DNA of 64,000 nucleotides from Apoderus coryli (taxonomy: Eukaryota > Arthropoda > Insecta > Coleoptera > Attelabidae), in assembly GCA_911728435.2 (NCBI GenBank), contig OU452200.1:37649715-37713714 (forward strand). Direction: 5' to 3'. Position numbers and translations under genes: made by a program. The notes under the pieces are model-generated. The model was not told where the DNA came from, searched no databases, and saw only the letters and a program-made list of their open reading frames with translations. Below, in pieces: positions 22,710-33,995 of this stretch (within the stretch, counting starts at the first letter, position 1; every line of letters starts with the position of its first letter).

Positions 22710-22795
22710 AAAAAGGTCCCAAATGTGATTGGTTGCAATGTCTGAAATGTCATGATTGGGTTCACGAGATATGTACTCCATCAATTGTGTTCCAC
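22710..22795 (+). pseudogene. pogo-type transposase C-terminal finger
   Basis: Encodes CDWLQCLKCHDWVHEIC, a Cys/His finger of the sort (W.QC..C..W.H..C) found at the end of some insect pogo-like transposases. It lies in line with the N-terminal part upstream, which supports a single internally deleted copy. Confidence 0.45.
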
Positions 22796-22824
22796 TAAAA
22801 CAACGAGAAAAGAAGATCTAGAGT

Positions 22825-23590
22825 TCTGATGTTATGGACGAGGCAAAGGACAGTCTGAAGATCAATGGGAAACTGATAAACAACTTAAGATAAGCCGATG
22901 AGACAGTGATAATCGCAGTCCTGAAGGGCTGCAACTCCTAATCGACATTAATATCTCAAAAACAAAGATCATGCCAATAAGTCGCAATCCGAGCAACTAC
23001 TTCAACATAAATATATACGGTTTAGCAATAGTGCAGGTCACAAAATTTAAATATCTGGGAAGTTGGATCAGCGAGGACCTGAATCCTGAGATAGAAATTA
23101 GATCCCGCATAGAGCAGCAAGCGAGAGCCCATTTTATTAAAATTTTTAAGGTTTAACTTTGTTAGATGTTATGTGTATTCCACGTTACTGTATGGAGTCG
23201 AGGCCTGGACGCTAAAAGTCTATTACACTATTAACAAGCTGGAAGCATTTGAGATGTGGGTATATCGCAGAATGCTGCTTATTGCATGGACCGATCATAT
23301 CACCAATCAAGAGGTCTTACATGGGATGAACAAGGATCGAACAATTCTCGAGACCATAAAAAAGCGAAAGACTCCTTACTGCTTACCTTGGCCATGTCAT
23401 GAGACAGGACAAGTACAGATTCCTGCAATTGATTATGGAGGGCAAGATTGAGGGAAAACGTTGGGCTGGACGTAGACAGTGCTCTTGGCTGAAGAACATA
23501 AGGGATTGGACAGGCTTAGATTCCGTGGTAACAAGAGCCCAAGACAGAGACGAATTTGCCATAATTGCTGCCGATCTTCATTGAATGGAG
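22825..23590 (+). pseudogene. RTE-like LINE reverse transcriptase C-terminus
   Basis: Motifs in order: SLKINGKLINNLR, ADETVIIA (decayed YADD), FKYLGSWISEDL, STLLYGVEAWTL, FEMWVYRRML, then FLQLIMEGKIEGKR and RRQCSWLKNIRDW. This is the C-terminal half of an RTE/BovB-like ORF2 and parallels the copy at 55940-57412. Frames change at least four times and stops are present. Confidence 0.75.
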
Positions 23591-23917
23591 ACGGCACTTC
23601 AAGGAGAAGAAGATTCAATGAGGATTTTTCCTTGTAACATTCTGTACATTGGGAAGATGGCAACGGCACTTACCTATATCTGCAAGATCTAAGATGCAGT
23701 CATCATGTTTCAGATAACGGCAGATATTCCCCCATTATACTCTAGAACCTTACTTTTGATATAACTAGAACTGTCATTATTTTAAAAATATTTTAACCAA
23801 AGATAGGTAGTCACATCGACGGACGTTTGAGTATTTTAAGGCTAATTTCTTCAACATAATTTTTTATATTATCAAAAAGAAGAAAATATAAACATTCCCT
23901 TATACCTACGTACTATA
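23591..23917. other. No recognisable feature
   Basis: Spacer between the LINE fragment and the palindromic element; no motif recognised. Confidence 0.45.
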
Positions 23918-24343
23918 CAGGGTGTCCTACGGTGGCAACCCATTAGATTATTTCAGAAACTACTTCGAAATGAATTTTGAAAATTTCAGTGTCTATATTG
24001 TCAAATATGCTCTACTCAAATAATATAATAGCAACGGCATATCACTTCCGGTTATACCGGAAGTTGATGGCAACTTTGTTATTTTAAATGGAATACCCTA
24101 TATATTATTACATTTTTGGATTCTAAATTAGATTTCAGACATATTTCATGTATCATGTCCTATACCTAACGTCAGTCGTTTTTGACTTATATCAAGATTT
24201 ATGTCAAAATTGACAGTTTAGGACTCTATAAGAATTCCGTTTTTTCCTTGTAAATGAGTATTTAATAATTATTTTGCAGGTATTTTCTTATCAGGTGGGA
24301 TCTTCTTTTTCGAATTGACAAGACATTTTCTGATTAGTTTATA

Positions 24344-25936
24344 CAGGGTGGTCAAAAAATTATATTGAAAACGGTTCAAGAGAAACAGTTGAAAGTCAAT
24401 TTTTTCAAATGGAATGGGTATATTATTATTATTTTATCTTCCTTAGCATTAAAAAATAATGCAATTTTGTAATAGGTTATCATTTCCTAAAATGCATAGT
24501 TTTCGAAATATCGTCATTTTAAATTTTTCTGCAGCGCCTACCGTTGTCTCTCTGGAAGCTAGCTAATTAATTTAGTTAGCCATGAAATTATTGTCATTTT
24601 AACGTCAAATTAATAAAAATGAAAAATACTTATTGATATTATAAATTTCTTCGAATGAAATTCGGATGCGTCCTACTAATTCTTCTTTTGAATTAATTGG
24701 GGTGGAATACACCTTTTGTTTAATTGCACCCCAAACATAAAAATTCAGCGGTGATAGATCTGGAGATCTCGCTGGCCAATCCCAAGGCCTTAAACGTCTG
24801 ATCCATCGATCTTCAAACATTTCATTAAGCTGTTGTGTGATTCTATTTCCACAGTGAGGTGGTGCTCCATGTAACTGGTACCAACAACTTCTTAATTCAT
24901 TTAATGATAGATTCTCCAAAAAATTCGCCACAACATTTTACAAAATATAAAGATAACCTTCCCTATTTAAAATATTCAACATGTGTGTCTTTCACCATAC
25001 AAAAAACGTTCACACTAAATTTATTTTGAAAATTTTGTTCACGAATAGCGTGCGGATTCTCAGAAGCCCAAAAATGACTATATTTTGTCTATTAACGATT
25101 CCATCTCTCGAAAATTTCGACTCATCTGTCATCATCACTTTTTGCAGAAACCCAGGATCTTCTTGCGTTCGTGTTAAAATGGTTTCGCAGAACCGTACAC
25201 GTCGTTCGGCATCACCTGCTTCCAGAGCACAAAGATATTTGAATTTAAATGGATGTAAACCACTACTTTTTAATATTTTTTGGACAGAGGATTTTGAAAT
25301 TCCTGGATCTTGTTCACGCACGCACGCACTGATGATTCAGGATATGTATTAAAATATGCCAAAACATTTACCACATTATCCTCATTTGTAGTTACAGGTT
25401 TTTTGTAGTAGTCGATTTGCATGACACTGCCCCCACCGTATTTGATTTATCAAAATTCTTCTTAATTTTTCTCTAGTCATTGTTAGCAAATGCGGGTTTC
25501 TCTCGTTAAATACTCTACAGGTTCTATTAATCACTTTGTTACATTCTCCATGGATTAATAATACATTTACAATATCAGCATATCAATAAATATTTTCCAT
25601 TTTGTAATAATTATTGTAATGCTCACAAATATTGATAAATAACGACTGGTTGGATAGCAACAACTAATTTTATACTCGTATTTAGTTTGACGTTTATGCT
25701 AATTCAGAGAAATGTCATTATTTTCATGGCTAACTAAATTAATTAGCTAGTTTCCAGAGAGACAACGGATATTTCGAAAACTATGCATTTTAGGAAATGA
25801 TAACCTATTACAAAATTGCATTATTTTTTAATGCTAAGGAAGATAAAATAATAATAATATACCCATTCCATTTGAAAAAATTGAGTTTCAACTGTTTTTC
25901 TTGAACCGTTTTCAATATAATTTTTTGACCACCCTG
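24344..25936 (-). mobile_element. Degenerate DD41D Tc1/mariner element with long TIRs
   Basis: CAGGGTGGTCAAAAAATT ends, TA flanks, and about 250-bp inverted arms (24344-24605 and 25685-25936) with a few mismatches. The loop holds a broken transposase on the minus strand. The TIR start CAGGGTGGTC is shared with the intact element at 50688. Confidence 0.8.
24605..25490 (-). pseudogene. DD41D-type transposase, broken
   Basis: From 25490 downward: a decayed N-terminus, then REQDPGISKSSVQKILK and FKFKYLCALEAGDAERRVRFCE, the first catalytic block MMTDESKFSRDG (about 25100-25140), then a frameshifted gap, and at 24605-24931 ELRSCWYQLHGAPPH and WPARSPDLSPLNFYVWG. The second catalytic Asp is His (LHG for QDG) and the third is Asn (SPLN for SPLD). 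The spacing between those two sites is 41 residues. At least two frame breaks and two lost catalytic residues make it inactive. Confidence 0.75.
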
Positions 25937-26362
25937 TATAAACTAATCAGAAAATGTCTTGTCAATTCGAAAAAGAAGATCCCACCTGATAAGAAAATAC
26001 CTGCAAAATAATTATTAAATACTCATTTACAAGGAAAAAACGGAATTCTTATAGAGTCCTAAACTGTCAATTTTGACATAAATCTTGATATAAGTCAAAA
26101 ACGACTGACGTTAGGTATAGGACATGATACATGAAATATGTCTGAAATCTAATTTAGAATCCAAAAATGTAATAATATATAGGGTATTCCATTTAAAATA
26201 ACAAAGTTGCCATCAACTTCCGGTATAACCGGAAGTGCTATGCCGTTGCTATTATATTATTTGAGTAGAGCATATTTGACAATATAGACACTGAAATTTT
26301 CAAAATTCAATTCAAAGTAGTTTCTGAAATAATCTAATGGGTTGCCACCGTAGGACACCCTG

Positions 26363-27239
26363 TATAGCTGAAAAATAAGTAAATAAAAGCGCAAAATTAC
26401 GAAAATTATAGCTCCCCGACGGTTTTCCAACGTCATCACTATTACAATGTATGCTTTGTCGACAGGACCGGTTATTACGGTCATAATTTAACATCACGCT
26501 CGACACATATGTGTCAGCTAATCAAATTTACGCTCTCGGAGCGGTGTTTTGTTTGCACCCTCTGACTCTCTCGGCACGTTTTATTTAGTCTCTCACTATG
26601 CGTATAGATGCGCTAATTTCACTGTCGTATAACGTAGGCGACTTTCAGCATACATGCTTTGATTACAACTACAATGACTTAGTAATTATCTAATACTCTA
26701 ATCTAATCTAATAGCTTATTGATATGGTCTTCGTTCTACCCAGTCTTCTATTGGTTGTTCGTAAAGTAATTCAAAATGTTTACTGTTTTTGATTCCTTAT
26801 AGCCTGCTGTAACGGTAAAATTCCGTCCCGTTACAATTTTAGACACTTGAGCCGCTTCCGCGCGTTACAACCTAAGTACTTACCAGGTTTTCAACTACTC
26901 ACTCACTTTTCAACTAAATAAAACACATTTTTCTGGGTACTACTTTTCCATATTTATTCACCTTGGTTAGTATTTATAGTTCACTCATTATATAGATTAC
27001 CATCATAGTACCAATGATTCCCTCCTCAAACCTTGTTTATAAGTTCCTGAAAACGTGCCAAGCTACTTTTAGTCATTTTGTAAATATTTCAAGTGTACCT
27101 ACCTGTGGAGAATGTGTCCTCGGTGATCTTCGGGTTGGTTTTCATCCTTATTGATATTGGTTATAGGGTTAGGTCAAAGGTCGTCTGTGTGGCTTGGGTT
27201 TGCAAGACTTGCCATATTTGGGTATTTGATAGAGTTAAT
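26363..27239. other. No recognisable gene
   Basis: Mixed composition with a slightly GC-richer stretch near 26510-26660. Short (TCTAA)n run near 26695. No ORF or transposon end recognised. Confidence 0.4.
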
Positions 27240-27492
27240 GCGGATTTAATGTTGAATTCTATACCGGGTGGGAACTTTTAAAATGGTATATCTGTTCTAG
27301 GAATGATGTTACCAGTAGTTGCAGCCTAACATCAGATCTGTAACAATATTGCTAACGTTAAAAATTGACTATCTGAACATCTTGGTAGGCGTTATGCATT
27401 TTAAGTCATTATGACTTACCTTTTTCTTTGTGTTTGTTGTCATACTTCCGTTTTAGTTCGTTTTGTTTAGTTGGTAGTCTGCTAGCCTTGTT
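27240..27492 (+). repeat. Dispersed repeat, inverted copy at 63664-63893
   Basis: Shared from GCGGATTTAATGTTGAATTC to GTTGGTAGTCTGCTAGCC with scattered mismatches; both ends of homology are sharp. No ORF. Family unknown. Confidence 0.65.
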
Positions 27493-29580
27493 CATTCTCC
27501 CCTTTTTGAACGGCTTGCGACTCGATGGGTGCCACGGGGTTTTTGACAGCTGCTTTGAATGGCGAGATTCTTCGGAAGGGTGGTTGACGGGGGGCAGTGC
27601 TTGGCGAGTCGTTGAGGGAGTGGTTCCAGTTTATTGGACCGGACGATGACGCTGGGGGCTGCTACTGCGATTCACCTGAGCTCCGCTGAATCGTTGGCAA
27701 GGAGATCTGTGGCAGTATCATTCGCAGGAACAACCGCTACTTGTTTTTGTTTCGGAACAAGCGACTAGAGGCTCCATATCTTCGTTTTCTTTCCTATCTT
27801 GTGTCGTACGTTTTGGTTTCATTATTTTTCAGTTCTCTTGTTCGTTGGAACGGTGCTACCGTGGGGAAATGTGTGGTTTCGGATTGGGGTTGTCCCTGTG
27901 AAGGTCTTCCTGGGGCACTATGACCGGAGGGTATGTGAACGAGGCCTCCCGCTGCTGAACCCGGGTCGCGCAACGCATACCTGTCTTTTTACATCCTCTT
28001 ATACAAGACCGTTACCTGGTTATAGGCCTCTGAGTGGCTGAAAGTCGAGTTCGGCACTCTTGGGGAAGTTCCGAATCATACATCTCCATTCTGGGGGCAT
28101 ACGACGGCGGTGGTATCGTTGTAACGAAACTTTATGTTAGGTTAAGGTTTCAGTTTGGCATATGCTATAATTATGCTGGGTTTCTCTTCGTGTTGGATCC
28201 CAGGACTTTGTTCCTAAAAACCACACAATTGTATAGGTTACCTATACGTTATTTAACTCCCGGCTATGACACAAAACGGTGGCACTGTAGTTAGTGTTGC
28301 TGTTTTCTTTCCCGATTTTGACAAATATATTCAGTGTTTAGTTTTCGTTTGCTATTATTTAGTGGTAGAATTCGTGAAGGCCTAATTTCGGCGTTATTAT
28401 TGTTTACCGTGACGTGTAGGTTATATATTTTCACTTTGACTTATTTGAACTAATTTACGACAGACAGCTGATTTCTGTCACCTTGAATATTTCATATAAC
28501 AACTTGAGTATTTCATATCACTTGCTGGATAGTCCGTTCCTTTTACAGGTAGCTCACTGTTGCTATTTATTGGTGTTCGTACTGCAGTCTGTTCTCGCAG
28601 TGGACATAATGCTTCGGTGGCCCGGCTTTGTTGCTGTTTATTTATGCCGTGCATGTGATAGCTATTTCGATCTGACAGCGCAGTGTAATTACTGTGGAGA
28701 TGTTCTTCTACCTACTCGCAGGCTGTGTTGAGTGACAGTTTGTTTGGCATTGTCAACTTACCGCCTGTTTGATGAGATTTGAGAAATGACTTTTGGCGGT
28801 AAGAATAGTGAAAATCGCACGTTATTGGTGATTTAAGACTTTTGCGAATTTAGTTGTTGAAAATTAGTCCTACTGTGTGCATCTGCCATTGGCGATTGAA
28901 ATTATAATTGAAAAATAGAAAGGCTGTTTTCTAACCATTATGTATATGGGATCATAATTGTAATTTCGATATACGCGGATTGTGTTGGTGAATGTGTGGA
29001 GAGATTTTACGGTGCTGATGTTGGAGTTTCATTAGCTTCCGTGGTTTTTTTATCAATCTGCAACTACTTCATGTAGGATAATACTCCATTTTGGTTCGCT
29101 GTACGACTGGGGCTAGGTAAGCGATGATTGAACCTGAATATCCTGATTTTGACTGGTATTTTGTTGATTTCTAGTCTTCAATACCTCAAGAGAATCGTTG
29201 CACAATAGCAGTTGTGTTTGGATTGTGCGGTGTAACGATTGTGTTGTATATAGATATTTGCTGAGGCCATGCCTCATTTAAGAATTGAAGCTACCCTTCA
29301 GAAGGTATGTTGATGTATATTTGATAAATTTTTAAGTGTTTTTTTGTTGTACTATCATTTCTTTGTTAAGATACTTATTATTCTTATTATTAACTATGGG
29401 ATTTATTTTCTCCTGTAGGGTTTTTGGTACGGGTTAAACAAAAAATTGAGTATTAAGGAGAATGGACAGACTTGTGTGAGTTGATTTGGGTACATATGTA
29501 AACGGATTTAATTACGAATTTCACCTACAGAAGTCGGACGAATTCCTGAACTGTCCCTGGATTTCCCAGCTAAGTGGAAT
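27493..29580. other. Unexplained block, relatively GC-rich and T-biased
   Basis: No ORF longer than 90 codons on either strand, no repeat copy elsewhere in the window apart from its left edge. The 27500-28150 part is richer in G and C than surroundings. At 29271-29306 an ATG opens 12 codons (PHLRIEATLQK) ending at GTATGT, a good 5' splice site, and a TCTCCTGTAG 3' splice site follows at about 29418. This could be exon sequence of a transcript or the 5' region of an element; I cannot tell. Confidence 0.4.
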
Positions 29581-29582
29581 AT

Positions 29583-29672
29583 TTAATAATTTTCTTCTCT
29601 GATTACGATTTATAATAATTTTCTTCTCTGATTACGATTTATAATAATTTTCTTCTCTAATTACGGTTTACT
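29583..29672. repeat. Three tandem copies of a 29-bp unit
   Basis: TTCTTCTCT(G/A)ATTACG recurs at 29592, 29621 and 29650, unit length 29 bp; the third copy has two substitutions. Confidence 0.85.
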
Positions 29673-30319
29673 TATGAGTACTACATTATCAATTTTGATC
29701 AAGGCATTGATGGTCTGATGTGCGAGCCAGTGCGCAAGATTCAGTCTGTTTGATTTTGTTATTTTATTTTAAGGATTATATAAATAATCAATTTATGTCG
29801 AATGCGTGCTGACTCCATTATCGGTCCTCAATGTAATCAGTGATTTCTTATTTCTTTTATTAAAAATTGTTGTTCCACATTGATAGTTTAAATATAATTT
29901 CAAGTATAATAATAACATATTTCACGTACAATATATTATGTCTTCGTAATTACTGAGATGTAAACTCAGTGGTACCACAGAGGTGACCAGGTTTTTGAAC
30001 GGTAGGTGTGTAATTCATACAGAATAATATTTTGAATTGATTTTAATGTTCCTAATTCGAAATTATTAGTTGATATATCGGTCTGTGAGACACAAAATTT
30101 TATTACATCCTTTTATTTTTTTTATTGTCAATTTCAATATAGGACTCAAATGATTTTTAAGTCTAGTTGTTTTATTCTTAGAGTCGATCCCCGAATTATT
30201 TACTATTAAACAGGTTCTTGCTTTTCCGGAATTCGACCGATGCCCGCGGTGAAGATTAAGCAAGTGGCGCCAGGCAAAAGAACGTTATTTAGGTTGGATT
30301 AAAGGTAATCGTACATCGA
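29673..30319. other. No recognisable gene
   Basis: AT-rich DNA. TGGCGCCAGG at about 30265 resembles a retroelement primer-binding site but has no LTR end in front of it. Confidence 0.4.
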
Positions 30320-30337
30320 CCCCCCCCCCCCCCCCCC
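30320..30337. repeat. Poly(C) tract, 18 bp
   Basis: Eighteen consecutive C in otherwise AT-rich sequence. Length may be uncertain in the assembly because homopolymers are hard to sequence. Confidence 0.85.
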
Positions 30338-30539
30338 TTTTCCTCCACTGTTTCAAAGCTAGTCCGAAGGCCACCGCCGCATCAGACAAACTAATTAATA
30401 ATTCGAGCGATCCTTTTGAATTGAAAATTTATACGTCACACTGCTTCGGGGGACTGTTCAATAAACAGACCTTTCTTTGTTAAACAGCCATCAAAACTAA
30501 TCCCCCAATAACTGTATTAGAACGGACACTCTGGATCCC

Positions 30540-31690
30540 TGAGCTGAGCCAGCATGCGTATAGATCACGCAGATCTACAGAGACTGCTCTTTATCACCTC
30601 ACATCTTTGGATAACAAAGTAACAGCAATCTGCTTACTACAAGAACAGCTGAGACAAAATTGGGAGACCAAACCACTATACCATCAGAACAACTCGCGGC
30701 ACGCCTTAAGGAGGAGTATCATGCCTCCTTAATGTGAGCCTGGTAGTAGATGAACTACTGACAGATCAAGGCATATTATGTAGAGGATATGCTGACGATA
30801 TTGTCATAGTAGCCGGGGGCAAATTTGAAAGCACTTTGTGTCACATAATACAAAATGGTCTCCCGAGCATAAATTCAGCAAAACCGAAAGAGGAAACGTC
30901 TAAATATGAGATCAATTACCCTGAATGGAGAGGTCATTGAACAGAATTCTAAAGTAAAATATCTAGGAATCACCCTAGATAATATACTTCTTTAGAATAA
31001 GCGGTTAGTAGAACAACATAAGCTCTGGTGGTGTCCAGGAATTTGACAGGCAAGACTTGTGTCTGCAAATCCAAAATACTGCGGTGGATGTACATCATGA
31101 CAGTGAAACCTATCATAACCTATGAGGTAATAGTCTGGCGCCCTAAGGCAAAACAAAGTAGAGCAAGGAGAAAAGTTTACGAGCAGCAAATGAGATCATA
31201 GTCAGACTGTCTCAGGTGTGAGCTGGATATGGAAGAATCAAAAATCAGGGAGCCTGGTTGTGTTTGATCACAGATGTCCGTGATCAAACACATCTCATCT
31301 CTAAACCTCCCTAGTGACGAACCTAAGAAAAAATCTTTCTTTCAGAAGAATAAGAGGGCTGGGAATGGAAATTACACACATTCTTAAAGAAAACACTATC
31401 AAATTGATTACAGACGGCTTCAAAACCCATAAAGGTAGCAGGAGTATTTGGGTCTGGTACCAAATACTCAGAATCAATGGAAATATGCTCCAGCGATCCA
31501 CTCTTATGGCCAGGCGGCCATATTAGGACTGAGTTCATATGACATGAGTTCATAAATGGTGTGGGAACGCTTAATTGTGCAAGATGAAGACCTGTTGTCC
31601 ATGAGATCAGCCAAGCTACTGGAGTCCATAAAAGCTCTAGAACTTGATGGAGAGTTGTAACTTGGGACTTAATTTCATAAACCGTTGGAA
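30540..31690 (+). pseudogene. R1-like LINE fragment (RT to RNase H)
   Basis: Motifs in order across frames: HAYRSRRSTETALYHL (fingers), LVVDELLTDQGILCRGYADDIVIV (palm, YADD intact), then ITLDN-type and RNLTGKT with KSKILRWMYIM and KPIITYEVIVWRPK (thumb), KISSLNLPSD, and an RNase H-like stretch VPNTQNQWKYAPA near 31450. These follow R1-clade ORF2 order. The RT part is internally deleted between fingers and palm, and many stops and shifts are present. Confidence 0.7.
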
Positions 31691-31700
31691 AGTGCATGTA

Positions 31701-31995
31701 AGAGGTTTGTTCAAAAAAACCGTTGACTATGTTTTTCTTGAAAAATATTTATTCATCAAATCCCCCGCCGATATAATACACTATGTTCCAGTGCGTTTTC
31801 CAATCCTCGAAGAGCTTTTTGATATGACCTTGCTCGGTGATCTTTTCAACAGTGGCAAAACGCCGTCCAGGGAAAAGTCGCAAAAAATCACGAAGAGGCA
31901 ACAATGTGTGAGCATGTGCATTTTCGTGATGCAAAAACTATGAATCGTTTCGTCAAAAAGCGTATTCTTCATATTACTTTATGTGGACACCGCAC
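31701..31995 (-). pseudogene. irritans-type mariner 3' fragment
   Basis: Left end GAGGTTTGTTCAAAAAA resembles the CGAGGTCTGTTCAAAAAG terminus of the mariner at 42801. The minus strand encodes LHHENAHAHT (second catalytic site, Asp replaced by Glu), GRRFATVEKI and FEDWKTHWN, in the order of the mariner C-terminal half. The SPDLAPCDFFLF region is deleted and the 5' half is missing. Confidence 0.65.
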
Positions 31996-32556
31996 AGCTT
32001 CCAGCTAATACTCCTCATGAGAACAGTTCAAAAAAATTTTCCGTATAATTTTATTTAATTTATTTTTTGATAAAGAGCTCGCCACTGGTGCATCATCATG
32101 ATCATAAATTCGAAAGATAAATATCATCGCGCCTTCTGATATACTCATGCAAATTTGCAAAACCATAGACATAAATTCATAAATAACCTGAAATATATAG
32201 CAGGAATAATTAATAAAATCTTTAACGTAAATTATCGGTCAGGTAAAGCGCTAATACATGTCACAGCAGTTATGTAAGGTAATAAAACGGTTACTATATT
32301 CTCTCTGACGGCACCTTTTTATTGTACGGAATAACGCGCCATATTTCAAGACGCGCGCAGTGTTGTACTGCCATTCGCGTTCTATTAAGTTAGTTAATGT
32401 CGGAATGGTGCGGTGCAAATGGCCTCTATATCTGAACAAATTAAAAAGTATTGTAATGCCTTTTGCCACCAAAAATAAGACGATTAAGGGTAGTCTTCTT
32501 TTGATAACTAATGTAACAAATACCTAAAATAGTTTTTGGGCCTTTATATTGATACT
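31996..32556. other. No recognisable feature
   Basis: Spacer; 73-codon minus frame at 32251-32472 without a motif. Confidence 0.45.
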
Positions 32557-32648
32557 GTCACGAACAATAAAATGTACACCTGTTGGCAACGCCGTCAGAA
32601 TGTTCGACTACTCTCTGGAAGGATTCGAGAAAGAGGACAAATCATATA
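32557..32648 (+). mobile_element. LTR copy 2, left part
   Basis: TGTCACGAACAATAAAATG start and the GTTCGACTACTCTCTGGAAGG block align with the solo LTR at 1622. A stretch present in copy 1 (1665-1688) is deleted here. A mariner splits the copy at its TATA box; it resumes at 33940. Confidence 0.65.
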
Positions 32649-33939
32649 TTGGGTCTGCCAGATAACTTTTTTTTTTTGAAAATGCTATAAAAGAAGAACT
32701 GCTGAATATTTTCTCAAATTTCTTTTTTTATTTGAAAGTACAATCCTTCCGGTTAATAATGACAAATAATTTCATTCAAATGGCTGCCTCGGCTGGCCAT
32801 GCAGTAGCCTACACGATCGGTCCAATTTTTAAGCACATTATTGATTATGTGCAGCTGTATTTCACGAATATTGTCCTTTAAAGCGTCAATTGTCTCTGGC
32901 TTGTCGGCGTAACACTAATCTTTGACGGCACCCCACAAATAATAGTCCAACGGTGTCAAATCGCAGCTCCGAGGTGGCCAAACGACATCAGCTCTGCGGC
33001 TGATAATGCGATCTTCAAAAACAGGGCGCAAAATATCGAGTGTAGCTTCGGCTGTGTGGCACGTAGCGCCGTCCTGTTGAAACCAAATGTTGCCAATATC
33101 CTCCTCTTCAATTTTTGTGAACAAAAATTTGTTCAACATGGCCCGATAACGATCGCCATTGACTGTAACGGCCACTCCTTGCTCATTTTCGAAGAAAAAT
33201 GGCCTAATTATGTCTCCGGACCAAAATCCGCACCAAACAGTGACTCGTTTTGAGTGCATCGGCTTTTCAATGTATGCGTGCGGGTTTTCTGTGCCCCAAA
33301 TGCGACGATTTTGCTTGTTTACATACCCGCGAAGATCAAAATGAGCTTCATCTGAAAAGATGATTTTTTTGGCAAAATCGGCATCTTCTGTAAGTCGATC
33401 GCAGGCCCACTGAGCGAAGCGAAAACGCATTGGATGGTCAGTTGGCTTCAACTCCTGAACCAATTGGACTTTGTATGGCGTCATACCAAGGTCTTTATGC
33501 AAAATTCGTCTCAATGATGTCTCCGAAATGTTCAAATGTTGAGACCGACGGTGAATTGATGTTGATGGCGCTTCACGCACACTTTCTGCCACAGCAGCAA
33601 TATTCTCGGGTGTACGCACTGTTTTTGGCTTTTCACGCTTCGGTTTATCGATGAGGATGCCAGTTTATTTCACTTTTTTCACGAGATAATAAACATACGG
33701 AGCTGACGGTGCTTCTCTTCTTCCAAACTCCGTACGCAATTTTCGCACACATTCTGCAACATTACGATGATTTTCAAAGTAATGTCGCAATATTTCCCAG
33801 CGTTGTTCAAGCGTATACACAACCATATTCCTTCAGCGGAAGGATAAAACTAATTATCTGTCAAATCAGACATGAGCTAAGTGTTACCCTTCACGAAATA
33901 AGCACTAGTTGAAAAAAAAACGTTAGATGGCGGACCCTA
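32649..33939 (-). mobile_element. DD41D Tc1/mariner element, nearly complete
   Basis: TIRs (T)GGGTC(T/C)GCCA at both ends, TA target duplication confirmed by comparison with the uninterrupted LTR at 1731-1745: TCATATATAAAG becomes TCATA-TA-element-TA-TAAAG. Length 1291 bp, with one transposase gene on the minus strand filling it. Confidence 0.85.
32757..33823 (-). pseudogene. DD41D transposase with two premature stops
   Basis: Begins MVVYTLEQRWEILRHYFEN (33823), helix-turn-helix region to KVK, then a stop codon at about 33669, then the long open part with HLNISETSLRRILHKDLGM, first Asp in FSDEAHFDLRGYVNKQN, second in WFQQDGATCHT and third in LTPLDYYLWG. I count 41 residues between the second and third Asp. 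A second stop follows AVKD (about 32914), after which the normal C-terminus continues to DRVGYCMASRGSH and ends near 32757. All three catalytic residues are intact; only the two stops break it, so inactivation looks recent. Confidence 0.85.
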
Positions 33940-33995
33940 TATAAAGGCAACGTAAGAGTCGAGAAATCGGGGTGACGCCTCATCATGGGGACAGA
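33940..33995 (+). mobile_element. LTR copy 2, right part
   Basis: TATAAAGGCAACGTAAGAGTCGA continues the LTR alignment after the mariner, then homology with copy 1 fades by about 33990. Confidence 0.55.

Larger units (their letters stand above)
23918..26362. mobile_element. Palindromic TIR element carrying a second TIR element at its centre
   Basis: CAGGGTGTCCTACGGTGGC and its inverse bound the element, each flanked by TA. Arms of about 425 bp (23918-24343 and 25937-26362) are near-perfect inverted copies. The inner element 24344-25936 lies between them. With the inner element removed and one TA kept, the arms meet in TGATTAGTTTAAACTAATCA, a perfect palindrome, so the inner element is exactly at the dyad. 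Outer arms contain no ORF. Confidence 0.8.

Noticed and set aside
28034..28294. Coding frames in 27.4-28.7 kb
   Set aside because: Several overlapping frames of 60-86 codons in different phases without motifs.
29271..29306. Short coding exon starting MPHLRIEATLQK
   Set aside because: Twelve codons and splice-like signals are not enough; kept only as a note in the unexplained block.
30250..30285. Primer-binding-site-like TGGCGCCAGG
   Set aside because: No LTR end directly before it and no gag-pol after it.
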